Source of the DNA: Methanomassiliicoccales archaeon | GTDB taxonomy: Archaea > Thermoplasmatota > Thermoplasmata > Methanomassiliicoccales > UBA472 | Assembly (NCBI GenBank): GCA_025457905.1 | Contig: JALOTM010000055.1 | Span: 1-6,308, forward strand | DNA: 6,308 bases | Direction: 5' to 3' | Shown here: positions 1 to 4,929 of the stretch, one piece after another | Position numbering within the stretch: the stretch's first letter is position 1 | Layout: each line of letters begins with the position of its first letter | Program-made: the position numbers and the translations under genes | Notes under the pieces: model-generated | The model's database searches: none | What the model saw: only the letters and a program-made list of their open reading frames with translations | What the model was told of the DNA's origin: nothing

Positions 1-89
1 GCCTGGATGGGGCCGTCGCAGCAATCAAGGGCCGCCTGTTCGCTGTTGTGCCGCTTCCCGCATGTGAAGCACTGGTATTTGATTGGCAT
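1..89 (-). CDS. Small Cys-rich putative zinc-binding protein (partial, 3' end outside window)
   Basis: Only the first 29 codons are visible; the gene runs off the left edge. The protein begins MPIKYQCFTCGK and continues with an acidic helix-like stretch ending in a Cys pair. Cys7 and Cys10 form a CxxC knuckle, and Cys23-Cys24 with His14 could complete a metal site, so a small zinc-ribbon-like fold is inferred. I do not recognise a named family. The ATG at 89-87 is preceded by GAGGTG, a usable ribosome-binding site. A GTG two codons upstream is the only other in-frame start before a TGA. The short length, Cys spacing and good start make this a likely real gene, but its function is unknown. It is read away from the regulator gene at 385. 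Confidence 0.6.
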   Translation of the reverse strand, partial: MPIKYQCFTCGKRHNSEQAALDCCDGPIQ

Positions 90-166
90 CCGCACCTCGA
101 ACGCGGCTGACTCATAATAACCTTTTCATCGGGGTTAACTAGCTCCTGATGCTCATGACCGGGACG

Positions 167-193
167 TGCATCGCTCGAGCGGCGATGCATCGC
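167..193. repeat. Hairpin and perfect 12-bp palindrome in the 5' gap
   Basis: TGCATCGC at 167-174 pairs perfectly with GCGATGCA at 182-189 around a 7-base loop. The right arm is also part of the perfect palindrome GCGATGCATCGC (182-193), so TGCATCGC recurs directly at 186-193. TGCATC appears a third time at 314-319. The element lies between the divergent genes at 89 and 385. It could be a protein-binding site or RNA structure in the leader of the minus-strand gene. No T-run follows, so it does not look like a terminator. Confidence 0.45.
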
Positions 194-250
194 CGAACCT
201 CCAGAATCAAGGAAGGGATGGGGGAGGGGCCCCACTAGTGCGGTCTTCCC

Positions 251-259
251 ATATATAAT
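251..259 (-). promoter_or_regulatory. Candidate TATA box in the divergent gap, orientation uncertain
   Basis: The AT-rich core ATATATAAT stands in GC-rich surroundings, flanked by CCC and GGG. Read on the minus strand (ATTATATAT) it could start RNA near 225-235 and give the small Cys-rich gene a leader of about 140 bases containing the hairpin at 167-189. It reads nearly as well on the plus strand, so direction is a guess. The remainder of 90-384 holds no credible ORF or tRNA. Confidence 0.35.
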
Positions 260-352
260 GGGCGCGTCCCAATATCAATCGTTGAAGCTCTGGGGTGGCC
301 ACAGCGCATTTAATGCATCATACGGTCCGGATTCCCCCCGGGACTCGCATCT

Positions 353-360
353 ATTTATAG
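353..360 (+). promoter_or_regulatory. TATA box for the regulator-Trm56-HD operon
   Basis: ATTTATAG lies about 25-30 bases before the ATG at 385, the usual archaeal distance from TATA box to transcription start. Transcription would therefore begin at or next to the start codon. No Shine-Dalgarno sequence is present in the bases just upstream (CAATTAGAGTTGCT), which fits a leaderless message. Confidence 0.6.
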
Positions 361-384
361 TTCCGTAAACCAATTAGAGTTGCT

Positions 385-882
385 ATGAATAGGATAAAGG
401 TCATCAACGAGCCCTCAGAGCTTGTTCCGATGCTGCGGGCCGTTGATACCAAGGTGAAGAGGGAGGTCCTCAAGGAAGTAACCTTGGAATGGCGCACCGC
501 CAAGGAGATAGAATCCAAGTTCGGGGACGAAGGGAAGGAGGCCATACGCTTCTTCGAGAAGATGAAGCTGGTGGAGACGAAGTGGCAGTCCACCGGTGGC
601 AACTACCCGGAGAAGTCCTATCACACTTACTATAACTCGTTCCACATCAATGCCTCCTGGCCCGTGTACGAGATCTCGGACGTGCTCTCCGCGGCCATGA
701 TGCCCGAGGAGGAGTTCGACGAGCTCGAGGAGAGGATAGTGAAGATCGTGGGCGCCGAGGGAAAGTTCTCAGGGGACGTGGCGGAGAAGCTGGGAATAAC
801 CTCCACCATGCTCAAATCCCTCGTGAAGAGGTCCGTGCGCCTGGACTTCCGGGGGCACCGCATAGAGCGCCTGAAGGATTGA
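385..882 (+). CDS. Double winged-helix (ArsR-like) transcriptional regulator
   Basis: This 165-residue, soluble, highly charged protein is probably a DNA-binding regulator. The N-terminal part, residues about 12-90, reads as a winged helix: a KREVLKEV helix, then TAKEIESKFG as helix-turn-helix, then a FFEKMKLVETKW wing region. Residues about 108-162 form a second HTH-like unit (DVAEKLGITSTMLKSLVKRS followed by a basic C-terminus). The overall style matches archaeal proteins usually labelled ArsR family, but no metal-binding Cys pair is present; there are no cysteines at all, so metal sensing of the ArsR kind is unlikely. The ATG at 385 is chosen because the TATA box at 353-360 puts transcription start there. 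It ends 12 bases before the Trm56 gene and is probably co-transcribed with it. The target is unknown; autoregulation is possible. Confidence 0.75.
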   Translation: MNRIKVINEPSELVPMLRAVDTKVKREVLKEVTLEWRTAKEIESKFGDEGKEAIRFFEKMKLVETKWQSTGGNYPEKSYHTYYNSFHINASWPVYEISDVLSAAMMPEEEFDELEERIVKIVGAEGKFSGDVAEKLGITSTMLKSLVKRSVRLDFRGHRIERLKD

Positions 883-894
883 ACGGGTGGGGGA

Positions 895-1422
895 ATGGAG
901 ATATTCGTGCTCAGGCTCGGCCATCGCCCAGCGCGGGACAAGCGCATCTCCACCCACGTGGCGCTCACCTCAAGGGCGTTCGGGGCCAAGGGCATCTTCT
1001 TCTCCACCAAGGACGTGGATCTGGAGGAGAGCGTGCGCGATGTGGCCGGGCGCTTCGGTGAGGGCTTCGAGATCAGGACCGGGGTCAAGTGGAAGCCCTT
1101 CCTGCGCGACTTCCAGGGCACGAAGGTGCACCTGACCATGTACGGGGTGCATGTGGACGATGCCATCCCTCGCATCAGGTCCGAGGCCAAGGGACGGATG
1201 CTGGTGGTGGTGGGAGCGGAGAAGGTCCCCGCTGAGGTCTACCAGCTGGCCGACTTCAACGTGGCGGTAGGGAACCAGCCCCATTCGGAGGTGGCGGCGC
1301 TGGCCGTCTTCCTGGACCGCCTCACGCAGGGGGAGGGCCTCAGGTCAGAGTTCGAGGGGCGGCTCAAGGTGCTGCCCTGCGAGAGGGGGAAGAGGGTTGT
1401 CGACCGGGGAAATGCCGGGTGA
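895..1422 (+). CDS. trm56: tRNA (cytidine(56)-2'-O)-methyltransferase, aTrm56 family
   Basis: The enzyme transfers a methyl group from S-adenosylmethionine to the 2'-hydroxyl of C56 in the T-loop of tRNAs, stabilising the elbow; the family is archaeal and has a SPOUT (trefoil-knot) fold. The 175-residue sequence shows the family hallmarks: the opening [17 protein letters not shown] (residues 6-22), HLTMYG (79-84), VVVGAEKVP (104-112) and [16 protein letters not shown] (122-137), the last two forming the cofactor-binding knot. Length fits the family. The ATG at 895 follows a GGTGGGG ribosome-binding site, and the next residues ([11 protein letters not shown]) match the expected N-terminus. It is the middle gene of the three-gene operon, 12 bases after the regulator and overlapping the start of the HD gene. 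The last 15 residues are basic and not obviously conserved. Recognition is by motif and is strong. Confidence 0.93.
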   Translation: MEIFVLRLGHRPARDKRISTHVALTSRAFGAKGIFFSTKDVDLEESVRDVAGRFGEGFEIRTGVKWKPFLRDFQGTKVHLTMYGVHVDDAIPRIRSEAKGRMLVVVGAEKVPAEVYQLADFNVAVGNQPHSEVAALAVFLDRLTQGEGLRSEFEGRLKVLPCERGKRVVDRGNAG

Positions 1423-1999
1423 GAAGGAGTGCATACGCATCCTCAAGGAGGAGGGCTGCAAGCGCAGCGTCCTTCGACACGTGTGCACCGTGAGGCTCAT
1501 AGCCGTGGAGATGGCCGCCCGCTCGGGGGCGGACCTTCCCCTGGTCACGGCGGCGGCGCTGTTGCATGATGTGGGGCGCAGCCGCACCCAGACCGTCATG
1601 CATGTGGCGGAGAGCGTCCGTATCCTCCGGGAGAGGGGCATGCCGGAGCGCCTGGTGCAGGTCATCGGCCGGCATGTGGCCGCGGGGTTCACGGACCAGG
1701 AGGCCAGCGCCCTGGGGCTTCCCCCCGGGGACTACATGCCCCGGACCCTCGAGGACAAGATCGTGTGCCACGCCGACAACCTGGTGAAGGGGGAGAGGGG
1801 CATGCTGACCCTGGAGGAGGCGGTGGCAGAAGTGGAGAGGAAGGGCCACAAGAGCACGGGGGAACGGATGCGCGCGATGCACCGAGAGCTCTCCGAAGCC
1901 TGCGGCCTGGACGTGGACGACATCGTAATGGAGCTGAGGGCCAGGAAGATCAAGGACCCCTGCGCCGCGCGTAGCGCCCGGAGAGGTGCTCGTCCCTGA
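1412..1999 (+). CDS. HD-domain hydrolase (TIGR00295-like archaeal HD protein)
   Basis: This protein (195 residues from the ATG at 1412) belongs to the HD superfamily of metal-dependent phosphohydrolases. Metal ligands are visible: His23 (LRHVCTVR), His52-Asp53 ([10 protein letters not shown]), His64 (MHVAES), His88 (IGRHVAAGF) and Asp122 (CHADNLVKG). The layout fits the archaeal TIGR00295 group; the substrate is unknown, with nucleotides or RNA ends possible. The ATG at 1412 overlaps the end of Trm56 by 11 bases and follows GGGGA. A TTG at 1397 would add five residues and is less likely. Tight coupling suggests co-translation with Trm56, but a shared role in tRNA metabolism is only inference. 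The last ~15 residues ([13 protein letters not shown]) are low-complexity and basic and lie where the gene overlaps the opposite-strand hexapeptide protein, so they may be a late extension. Confidence 0.85.
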   Translation: MPGEKECIRILKEEGCKRSVLRHVCTVRLIAVEMAARSGADLPLVTAAALLHDVGRSRTQTVMHVAESVRILRERGMPERLVQVIGRHVAAGFTDQEASALGLPPGDYMPRTLEDKIVCHADNLVKGERGMLTLEEAVAEVERKGHKSTGERMRAMHRELSEACGLDVDDIVMELRARKIKDPCAARSARRGARP

Positions 2000-2450
2000 G
2001 CCTCTGATACGCCATGGAGCTCTCCAATGCCCGGGCGCGATTGTTCTGGTCATCGCTTCGGATGATCCTTCCCGGCACGCCCACCACTACCGACCTGGAA
2101 GGTATGACGCTCAGCCCGGTGATGACGGCGTTCGCGCCCACTATGCAATCGTCCCCGATGACCGCGCCGTCCAGGACGGAGGAGTTCATGCCGATGATGC
2201 ACCGGTCCCCGATGACCGCGCCGTTGATGATGGCGCCATGCCCTATGGTGCAGTCCTTTCCTATCATGGTGGGGTGCTCCTCGGCCGTATGCAGGACGAC
2301 GTGGTCCTGGACATTGGAGTTCTCGCCCACCACGATGCGGCCTCCCTGGTCCCCCCTCAGGACGGCGTAGGGCCAGATGCTTACCCCGTCATGCAGCTCC
2401 ACGTTGCCGATGAGCAAAGCGGTCTCGTCCACGTACACGTCGCGGGGCAT
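1950..2450 (-). CDS. Gamma-class carbonic-anhydrase-like hexapeptide-repeat protein, third zinc ligand replaced
   Basis: This 166-residue protein has a left-handed beta-helix built from hexapeptide repeats (IGNVEL, VVGENS, IGKDCT, VIGDRC, VIGDDC, IVGANA) and a C-terminal helix. Gamma-class carbonic anhydrases of this type form trimers with zinc held between subunits and hydrate CO2. Family residues present: Arg32 and Asp34 (LRGD), Asn46, Gln48-Asp49 (NVQD), His54 (VVLH) and His71 (IGHGAI). The third zinc ligand, expected as His five residues after His71, is Asn76 (codon AAC, 2225-2223), so activity is doubtful; a related hexapeptide role is possible. It begins 27 bases after the PRC-barrel stop, in the same frame, with no clear ribosome-binding site, suggesting coupled translation. 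The ATG is the first in-frame conventional start after that stop. Its end overlaps the convergent HD gene by 50 bases. Confidence 0.88.
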   Translation of the reverse strand: MPRDVYVDETALLIGNVELHDGVSIWPYAVLRGDQGGRIVVGENSNVQDHVVLHTAEEHPTMIGKDCTIGHGAIINGAVIGDRCIIGMNSSVLDGAVIGDDCIVGANAVITGLSVIPSRSVVVGVPGRIIRSDDQNNRARALESSMAYQRLRDEHLSGRYARRRGP

Positions 2451-2477
2451 GGGCCGAATAGAAAAGGGAGTCCAGGC

Positions 2478-2744
2478 TCACTTCTTGGGGGCCGGGCCCT
2501 TGCGGGTGGTGACCCTCTTGGGGAAGTACTTCAGCACGACCACGTCGCCGATGGCCTGAATCCAGCGGTAGGGCACGTTCACGGCCTTGGAGTCCTCTAC
2601 TAGCAAGGGGTTGGTCTCGTGGATGAAGAGCCCGTCCACCTTCTTGTGATCCAGGTCGAGCACCAGATTGTTCACGTTGCCCAGGAAGATGCCATTCGGC
2701 GTGTACACCTGCAGACCTATGAGCTCAGAAGCTTCCACCATCAT
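2478..2744 (-). CDS. PRC-barrel domain protein
   Basis: This 88-residue protein is almost entirely one PRC-barrel beta domain (residues about 3-75), marked by LIGLQVYTPNGIFLGNV, a LVLDLDHKKVDGLFI segment, and VPYRWIQAIGDVVVLK. Single-domain PRC proteins are common in methanogens and other euryarchaea. The fold is also found in photosynthetic reaction-centre H subunits and the RNA-processing factor RimM, but the role of the free archaeal form is not established. The C-terminus is basic (KRVTTRKGPAPKK) and could contact nucleic acid. Two ATG codons stand together at 2744-2742 and 2741-2739; the first is used here. The ribosome-binding site is weak. It is the first gene of the leftward pair with the gamma-carbonic-anhydrase-like gene and shares its upstream region with the divergent thioredoxin gene. 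Confidence 0.85.
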   Translation of the reverse strand: MMVEASELIGLQVYTPNGIFLGNVNNLVLDLDHKKVDGLFIHETNPLLVEDSKAVNVPYRWIQAIGDVVVLKYFPKRVTTRKGPAPKK

Positions 2745-2778
2745 CGGCCATCACTAACAGCGGAATGTTTATCTTGTT

Positions 2779-2786
2779 TCTTAAAC
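2779..2786 (-). promoter_or_regulatory. Candidate TATA box for the PRC-barrel operon
   Basis: On the minus strand GTTTAAGA, followed by the AT-rich AACAAGATAAAC, lies about 35-42 bases before the ATG at 2744. Transcription would start near 2755-2760 with a short leader. The match to a TATA box is moderate. Confidence 0.4.
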
Positions 2787-2839
2787 CCTTCGGGAGCCAG
2801 GATGCGGCGCAGCCCTTCCCCGCTCTGGCGGCTCCTCGC

Positions 2840-2858
2840 CCGATCCCGGAGGGATCGG
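2840..2858. promoter_or_regulatory. Perfect inverted repeat upstream of thioredoxin, possible operator
   Basis: CCGATCCC (2840-2847) and GGGATCGG (2851-2858) are perfect inverted copies around GGA. The centre is about 30 bases upstream of the thioredoxin TATA box, in the divergent gap with the PRC-barrel gene. A dimeric regulator could bind here. As RNA it would be a stem with a tight 3-base loop, but it lies upstream of the predicted thioredoxin transcript start. Confidence 0.45.
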
Positions 2859-2878
2859 TCGTTGATGAAAAAGAAAGA

Positions 2879-2887
2879 TTTATATCC
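2879..2887 (+). promoter_or_regulatory. TATA box for thioredoxin
   Basis: TTTATATCC is preceded by a purine-rich stretch (GAAAAAGAAAGA) of the kind expected for the archaeal TFB recognition element. Transcription would start near 2908, giving a leader of about 35 bases that ends in the GGGGAG ribosome-binding site before the ATG at 2942. This is the most convincing promoter in the window. Confidence 0.7.
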
Positions 2888-2941
2888 GAAGAGCAGTATC
2901 GGTTTTGCGTCAATGTCGCACAACCGAACCCGGGGAGTAAC

Positions 2942-3337
2942 ATGGACGAAGAATTGGAAGCCATAAGGAGGAAGAAGATGGAAGAGTTGAAGAGCGGCGC
3001 CAAGGGCGCCGATTGGCCCCATGAGCCTGTTGCGCTGACCGATGCTAGCTTCGAGGCCTTCGTGGCCAAGTATTCGATGGTTGTGATCGATTGCTGGGCG
3101 CCCTGGTGCGGCCCATGCCGCATGGTGGCCCCCGTGGTGGATGCCCTGGCCAAGGAGATGGCCGGTAAGGTGGCCTTCGGGAAGCTCAACACCGACGAGA
3201 ACCCCAGCACACCGGGCAAGTTCAACATCAGCGCCATCCCCACCCTCCTGGTCTTCAAGGGGGGCAAGCTGGCGGACCGTATCATCGGCGCCATGCCCAA
3301 GGAGCAGCTGGCGGCGAAGATCAAGAAGCATCTCTGA
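2942..3337 (+). CDS. trxA: Thioredoxin with charged N-terminal extension
   Basis: This 131-residue thioredoxin is a cytoplasmic dithiol protein that reduces protein disulfides and is recharged by a reductase. The active site is WCGPC at residues 55-59, with Cys56 and Cys59 as the redox pair. The buried Asp50 (VVIDCWA) and the cis-proline Pro100 (AIPT) are also present, and the domain ends in a typical helix (KEQLAAKIKKHL). Residues 1-26 form a charged extension rich in Glu, Arg and Lys, probably helical, making it somewhat longer than a minimal thioredoxin. The ATG at 2942 is chosen because GGGGAG sits four bases upstream and the TATA box at 2879 fits. The frame is open back to 2765, but that upstream part contains the promoter and is not protein-like. 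Cys51 next to Asp50 is an additional cysteine. It is probably the partner of the flavoprotein at 3518, which has its own promoter. Confidence 0.93.
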   Translation: MDEELEAIRRKKMEELKSGAKGADWPHEPVALTDASFEAFVAKYSMVVIDCWAPWCGPCRMVAPVVDALAKEMAGKVAFGKLNTDENPSTPGKFNISAIPTLLVFKGGKLADRIIGAMPKEQLAAKIKKHL

Positions 3338-3338
3338 A

Positions 3339-3369
3339 CCCTTACCTCAAACCCCTTAGCCCAAACCCC
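3339..3369 (-). other. Possible G-quadruplex on the template strand just after thioredoxin
   Basis: One base after the thioredoxin stop, the minus strand carries four G-runs: 4, 3, 4 and 3 Gs at 3369-3366, 3362-3360, 3355-3352 and 3341-3339, separated by loops of 3, 4 and 10 bases. The plus strand shows this as repeated CAAACCCC (3348-3355 and 3362-3369). No T-rich terminator is seen after the gene, so this could slow polymerase. The pattern is clear; the function is inferred. Confidence 0.35.
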
Positions 3370-3450
3370 AACCACGGAAACGTTACCATCGCGCTATCAT
3401 TCTCTCACAATGGTCCTGGAGCGAGCCGCGTATTCATTCCCTCCTCCACA

Positions 3451-3460
3451 ATTGTACAAT
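3451..3460. promoter_or_regulatory. Perfect 10-bp palindrome upstream of the reductase promoter
   Basis: ATTGTACAAT is an exact palindrome ending 15 bases before the TATA box at 3476-3483. Its position suits an operator or activator site for the reductase-regulator operon. Short AT-rich palindromes also occur by chance. Confidence 0.35.
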
Positions 3461-3475
3461 CAAAGTCACAAAGAG

Positions 3476-3483
3476 ACATATAG
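3476..3483 (+). promoter_or_regulatory. TATA box for the reductase-regulator operon
   Basis: ACATATAG follows a purine-rich stretch (CAAAGAG). Transcription would start around 3503-3508, leaving a very short leader that still contains GGGAG (3505-3509) before the ATG at 3518. The rest of 3370-3475 shows no gene. Confidence 0.5.
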
Positions 3484-3517
3484 CTAGGAGGCGCTAATCT
3501 TCCCGGGAGTGGCATCG

Positions 3518-4408
3518 ATGGACTTCGACGTCATCATCATCGGATGCGGACCGGCGGGGCTGCAGGCGGCCATCCATGCGGCCAGGAAGAAGGTCAAGGT
3601 CGCGGTGCTGGGGCACCTCGAGGCCAGTGGCCTCAACCGGGCCGACGTGGAGAACTACTTCGGGATAGACCAGATGTCCGGGAAGGAATTGTTGTTCAAA
3701 GGAGCGGAGCAGGCGCGCCGCTTCGGTGCGGAGATCTTCGAGCAGGACGTCATGAAGGCGGAGAGGAAGGACGACGCCTTCGAGGTCATAACCGACCATG
3801 ATCTGGAGTTCAGGTCGAGGGCGCTCATCCTGGCGCCGGGCATATCCCGGAAGAAGCTCAACGTCCCCGGGGAGAAGGAGTTCCTGGGCAAGGGCGTGAG
3901 CTACTGCGCCTCCTGCGACTGCAACTTCTTCCGGCAGAAGACCGTGGCCGTGATCGGTGACGAGAGCACCGCCGCCTCCTCGGCCCTGCTGCTCACCGAG
4001 TACGCCTCGGTGGTGTACTGGATATCGAAGAACCTGAACGTGGCGCCCCAGCTGATGGCCAAGGTCAAGGCCTCCAAGGCGGACATCATCTCACCCGCCT
4101 CGGTGGCCAGGATAACCGGCGACGAGGTGGTCAAGGGCCTGGAGCTCAACGACGGCCGCAGGTTGGCGGTGGACGGGGTGTTCATCGAGCTGGGCGCCAA
4201 GGGCGCAGCCGACCTGGCACTGGACCTGAACGTGCTACCGGACCCCAGCGGCATAATAGAGGTCAACAAGGACATGGAGACCAGCGTCCCTGGCGTCTTC
4301 GCCTGCGGGGACGTGACCGGGATGCCCTGGCAGCTGGCACGGGCGGTCGGCCAGGGTTGCATCGCCGGCACCAATGCCGCCAAGCTGGTCAGGAAGGAGG
4401 CGGACTGA
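3518..4408 (+). CDS. trxB: Thioredoxin-reductase-like FAD/CxxC flavoprotein with degraded NADPH site
   Basis: This 296-residue flavoprotein follows the low-molecular-weight thioredoxin reductase plan: FAD domain, central pyridine-nucleotide-like domain with a redox CxxC, then the closing FAD motif. FAD motifs are GCGPAG (residues 9-14) and FACGDVTGMPWQLARAVGQG (261-280). The redox pair is Cys130/Cys133 in YCASCDC. In place of the usual GGGxSA NADPH loop it has IGDESTA (146-152), and where HRRxxxR should bind the phosphate it has WISKNL (168-173). The GGQL motif is also missing. NADPH is therefore probably not the donor; archaeal precedents are the F420H2-dependent reductase of Methanocaldococcus and the NADPH-independent Thermoplasma enzyme. 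The ATG at 3518 follows GGGAG at good spacing; a GTG at 3509 lacks one. It overlaps the HTH gene (TGATG) and is probably the reductase of the adjacent thioredoxin. Confidence 0.88.
   Translation: MDFDVIIIGCGPAGLQAAIHAARKKVKVAVLGHLEASGLNRADVENYFGIDQMSGKELLFKGAEQARRFGAEIFEQDVMKAERKDDAFEVITDHDLEFRSRALILAPGISRKKLNVPGEKEFLGKGVSYCASCDCNFFRQKTVAVIGDESTAASSALLLTEYASVVYWISKNLNVAPQLMAKVKASKADIISPASVARITGDEVVKGLELNDGRRLAVDGVFIELGAKGAADLALDLNVLPDPSGIIEVNKDMETSVPGVFACGDVTGMPWQLARAVGQGCIAGTNAAKLVRKEAD
4391..4400 (+). promoter_or_regulatory. Strong ribosome-binding site for the HTH regulator
   Basis: AGGAAGGAGG ends seven bases before the ATG at 4408 and lies inside the last codons of the reductase. It fixes the regulator's start at 4408 rather than the in-frame upstream ATG at 4357. 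Confidence 0.7.
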
Positions 4409-4929
4409 TGGCACTGGTGGACGAGCTGATCATCGGCATATTGCGCGGTCCGGAGGGGTTCAAGAACTCGTTGAAGAAGATACTGGACGAGGACCTGAAG
4501 ATGAGCGTGAACGACTTCTGCGTGCGCACCGGGCTCTCGCCCTCCACCATCTACAAGATCATGCAGGAGAAGCGCGAGCCGAACCTCAGGACCGTGCGCA
4601 GCGTGCTGCGCGCCGTGCGCACCCTGGAGAAGCAGCCCTCCGGTCCCTTCATCGCCGTGATCGCGTCCAGGGGCGTGCTCAACAAGATCGAGGAGCGCAT
4701 CGTCCCCCTGGGCGACAAGAACATCAAGGTGAAGGAGTACCCGGCGCAGACCATGGAGGACGCCATCATCGCCGCGGTAATGGCCGAGCGGGACGGCGCC
4801 CTGGCCGTGGTATGCGCGCCCATCGTGGCGCCCACCGTCGAGAAGATCCTCACCGTGCCTGTCTCAGTGGTCATCCCCCGCGAATCGGTGCTCAGGGCCA
4901 TCGAGGTGGCGGTCAAGAAGGCGCTCTAG
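4408..4929 (+). CDS. HTH (XRE-like) regulator with C-terminal sensing-like domain
   Basis: This 173-residue protein is a likely DNA-binding regulator. Residues about 30-72 are a helix-turn-helix of the XRE/lambda-repressor type ([20 protein letters not shown], then [16 protein letters not shown]). Residues about 80-173 form an alternating beta/alpha domain starting FIAVIASRG and containing [17 protein letters not shown] and [19 protein letters not shown]. It resembles a Rossmann-like ligand-sensing domain, perhaps like the PrpR N-terminal domain; that comparison is tentative. Cys38 lies in the HTH and Cys136 in the sensor domain. The ATG overlaps the reductase stop (TGATG, 4406-4410) and follows an AGGAAGGAGG ribosome-binding site, so translation is coupled. 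It probably regulates this redox operon or responds to its product, but the target is unknown. Its TAG stop shares the palindrome CTAG with the convergent ABC ATPase gene. Confidence 0.82.
   Translation: MALVDELIIGILRGPEGFKNSLKKILDEDLKMSVNDFCVRTGLSPSTIYKIMQEKREPNLRTVRSVLRAVRTLEKQPSGPFIAVIASRGVLNKIEERIVPLGDKNIKVKEYPAQTMEDAIIAAVMAERDGALAVVCAPIVAPTVEKILTVPVSVVIPRESVLRAIEVAVKKAL

Noticed and set aside
90..384. C/D-box or tRNA gene in the 5' gap
   Set aside because: GATGA-like and CTGATG-like words occur, but no properly paired C and D boxes, cloverleaf or T-loop motif could be found.
630..1190. Minus-strand ORF of 186 codons
   Set aside because: Antisense to the regulator and Trm56, both supported by motifs or promoter.
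1397..1411. TTG start for the HD protein
   Set aside because: It adds only five residues; the ATG at 1412 has GGGGA before it and a usual coupling overlap.
1364..2053. Minus-strand ORF of 229 codons
   Set aside because: Antisense to the HD gene, which has all its metal ligands. The translation is low-complexity.
2478..2480. TGA decoded as selenocysteine to fuse PRC-barrel and carbonic-anhydrase-like proteins
   Set aside because: No selenocysteine RNA element was recognised, and the nine linking codons do not look conserved. Two separate genes is simpler.
1986..2603. Plus-strand ORF of 205 codons
   Set aside because: Antisense to the carbonic-anhydrase-like and PRC-barrel genes. The His/Asp/Val-rich repeats reflect the hexapeptide repeats on the other strand.
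2765..2941. N-terminal extension of thioredoxin to an upstream ATG
   Set aside because: This stretch holds the TATA box, the inverted repeat and the ribosome-binding site, and its translation is not protein-like.
2725..3375. Minus-strand ORFs opposite thioredoxin
   Set aside because: They overlap a clear thioredoxin with WCGPC and also cover the promoter region; no recognisable protein.
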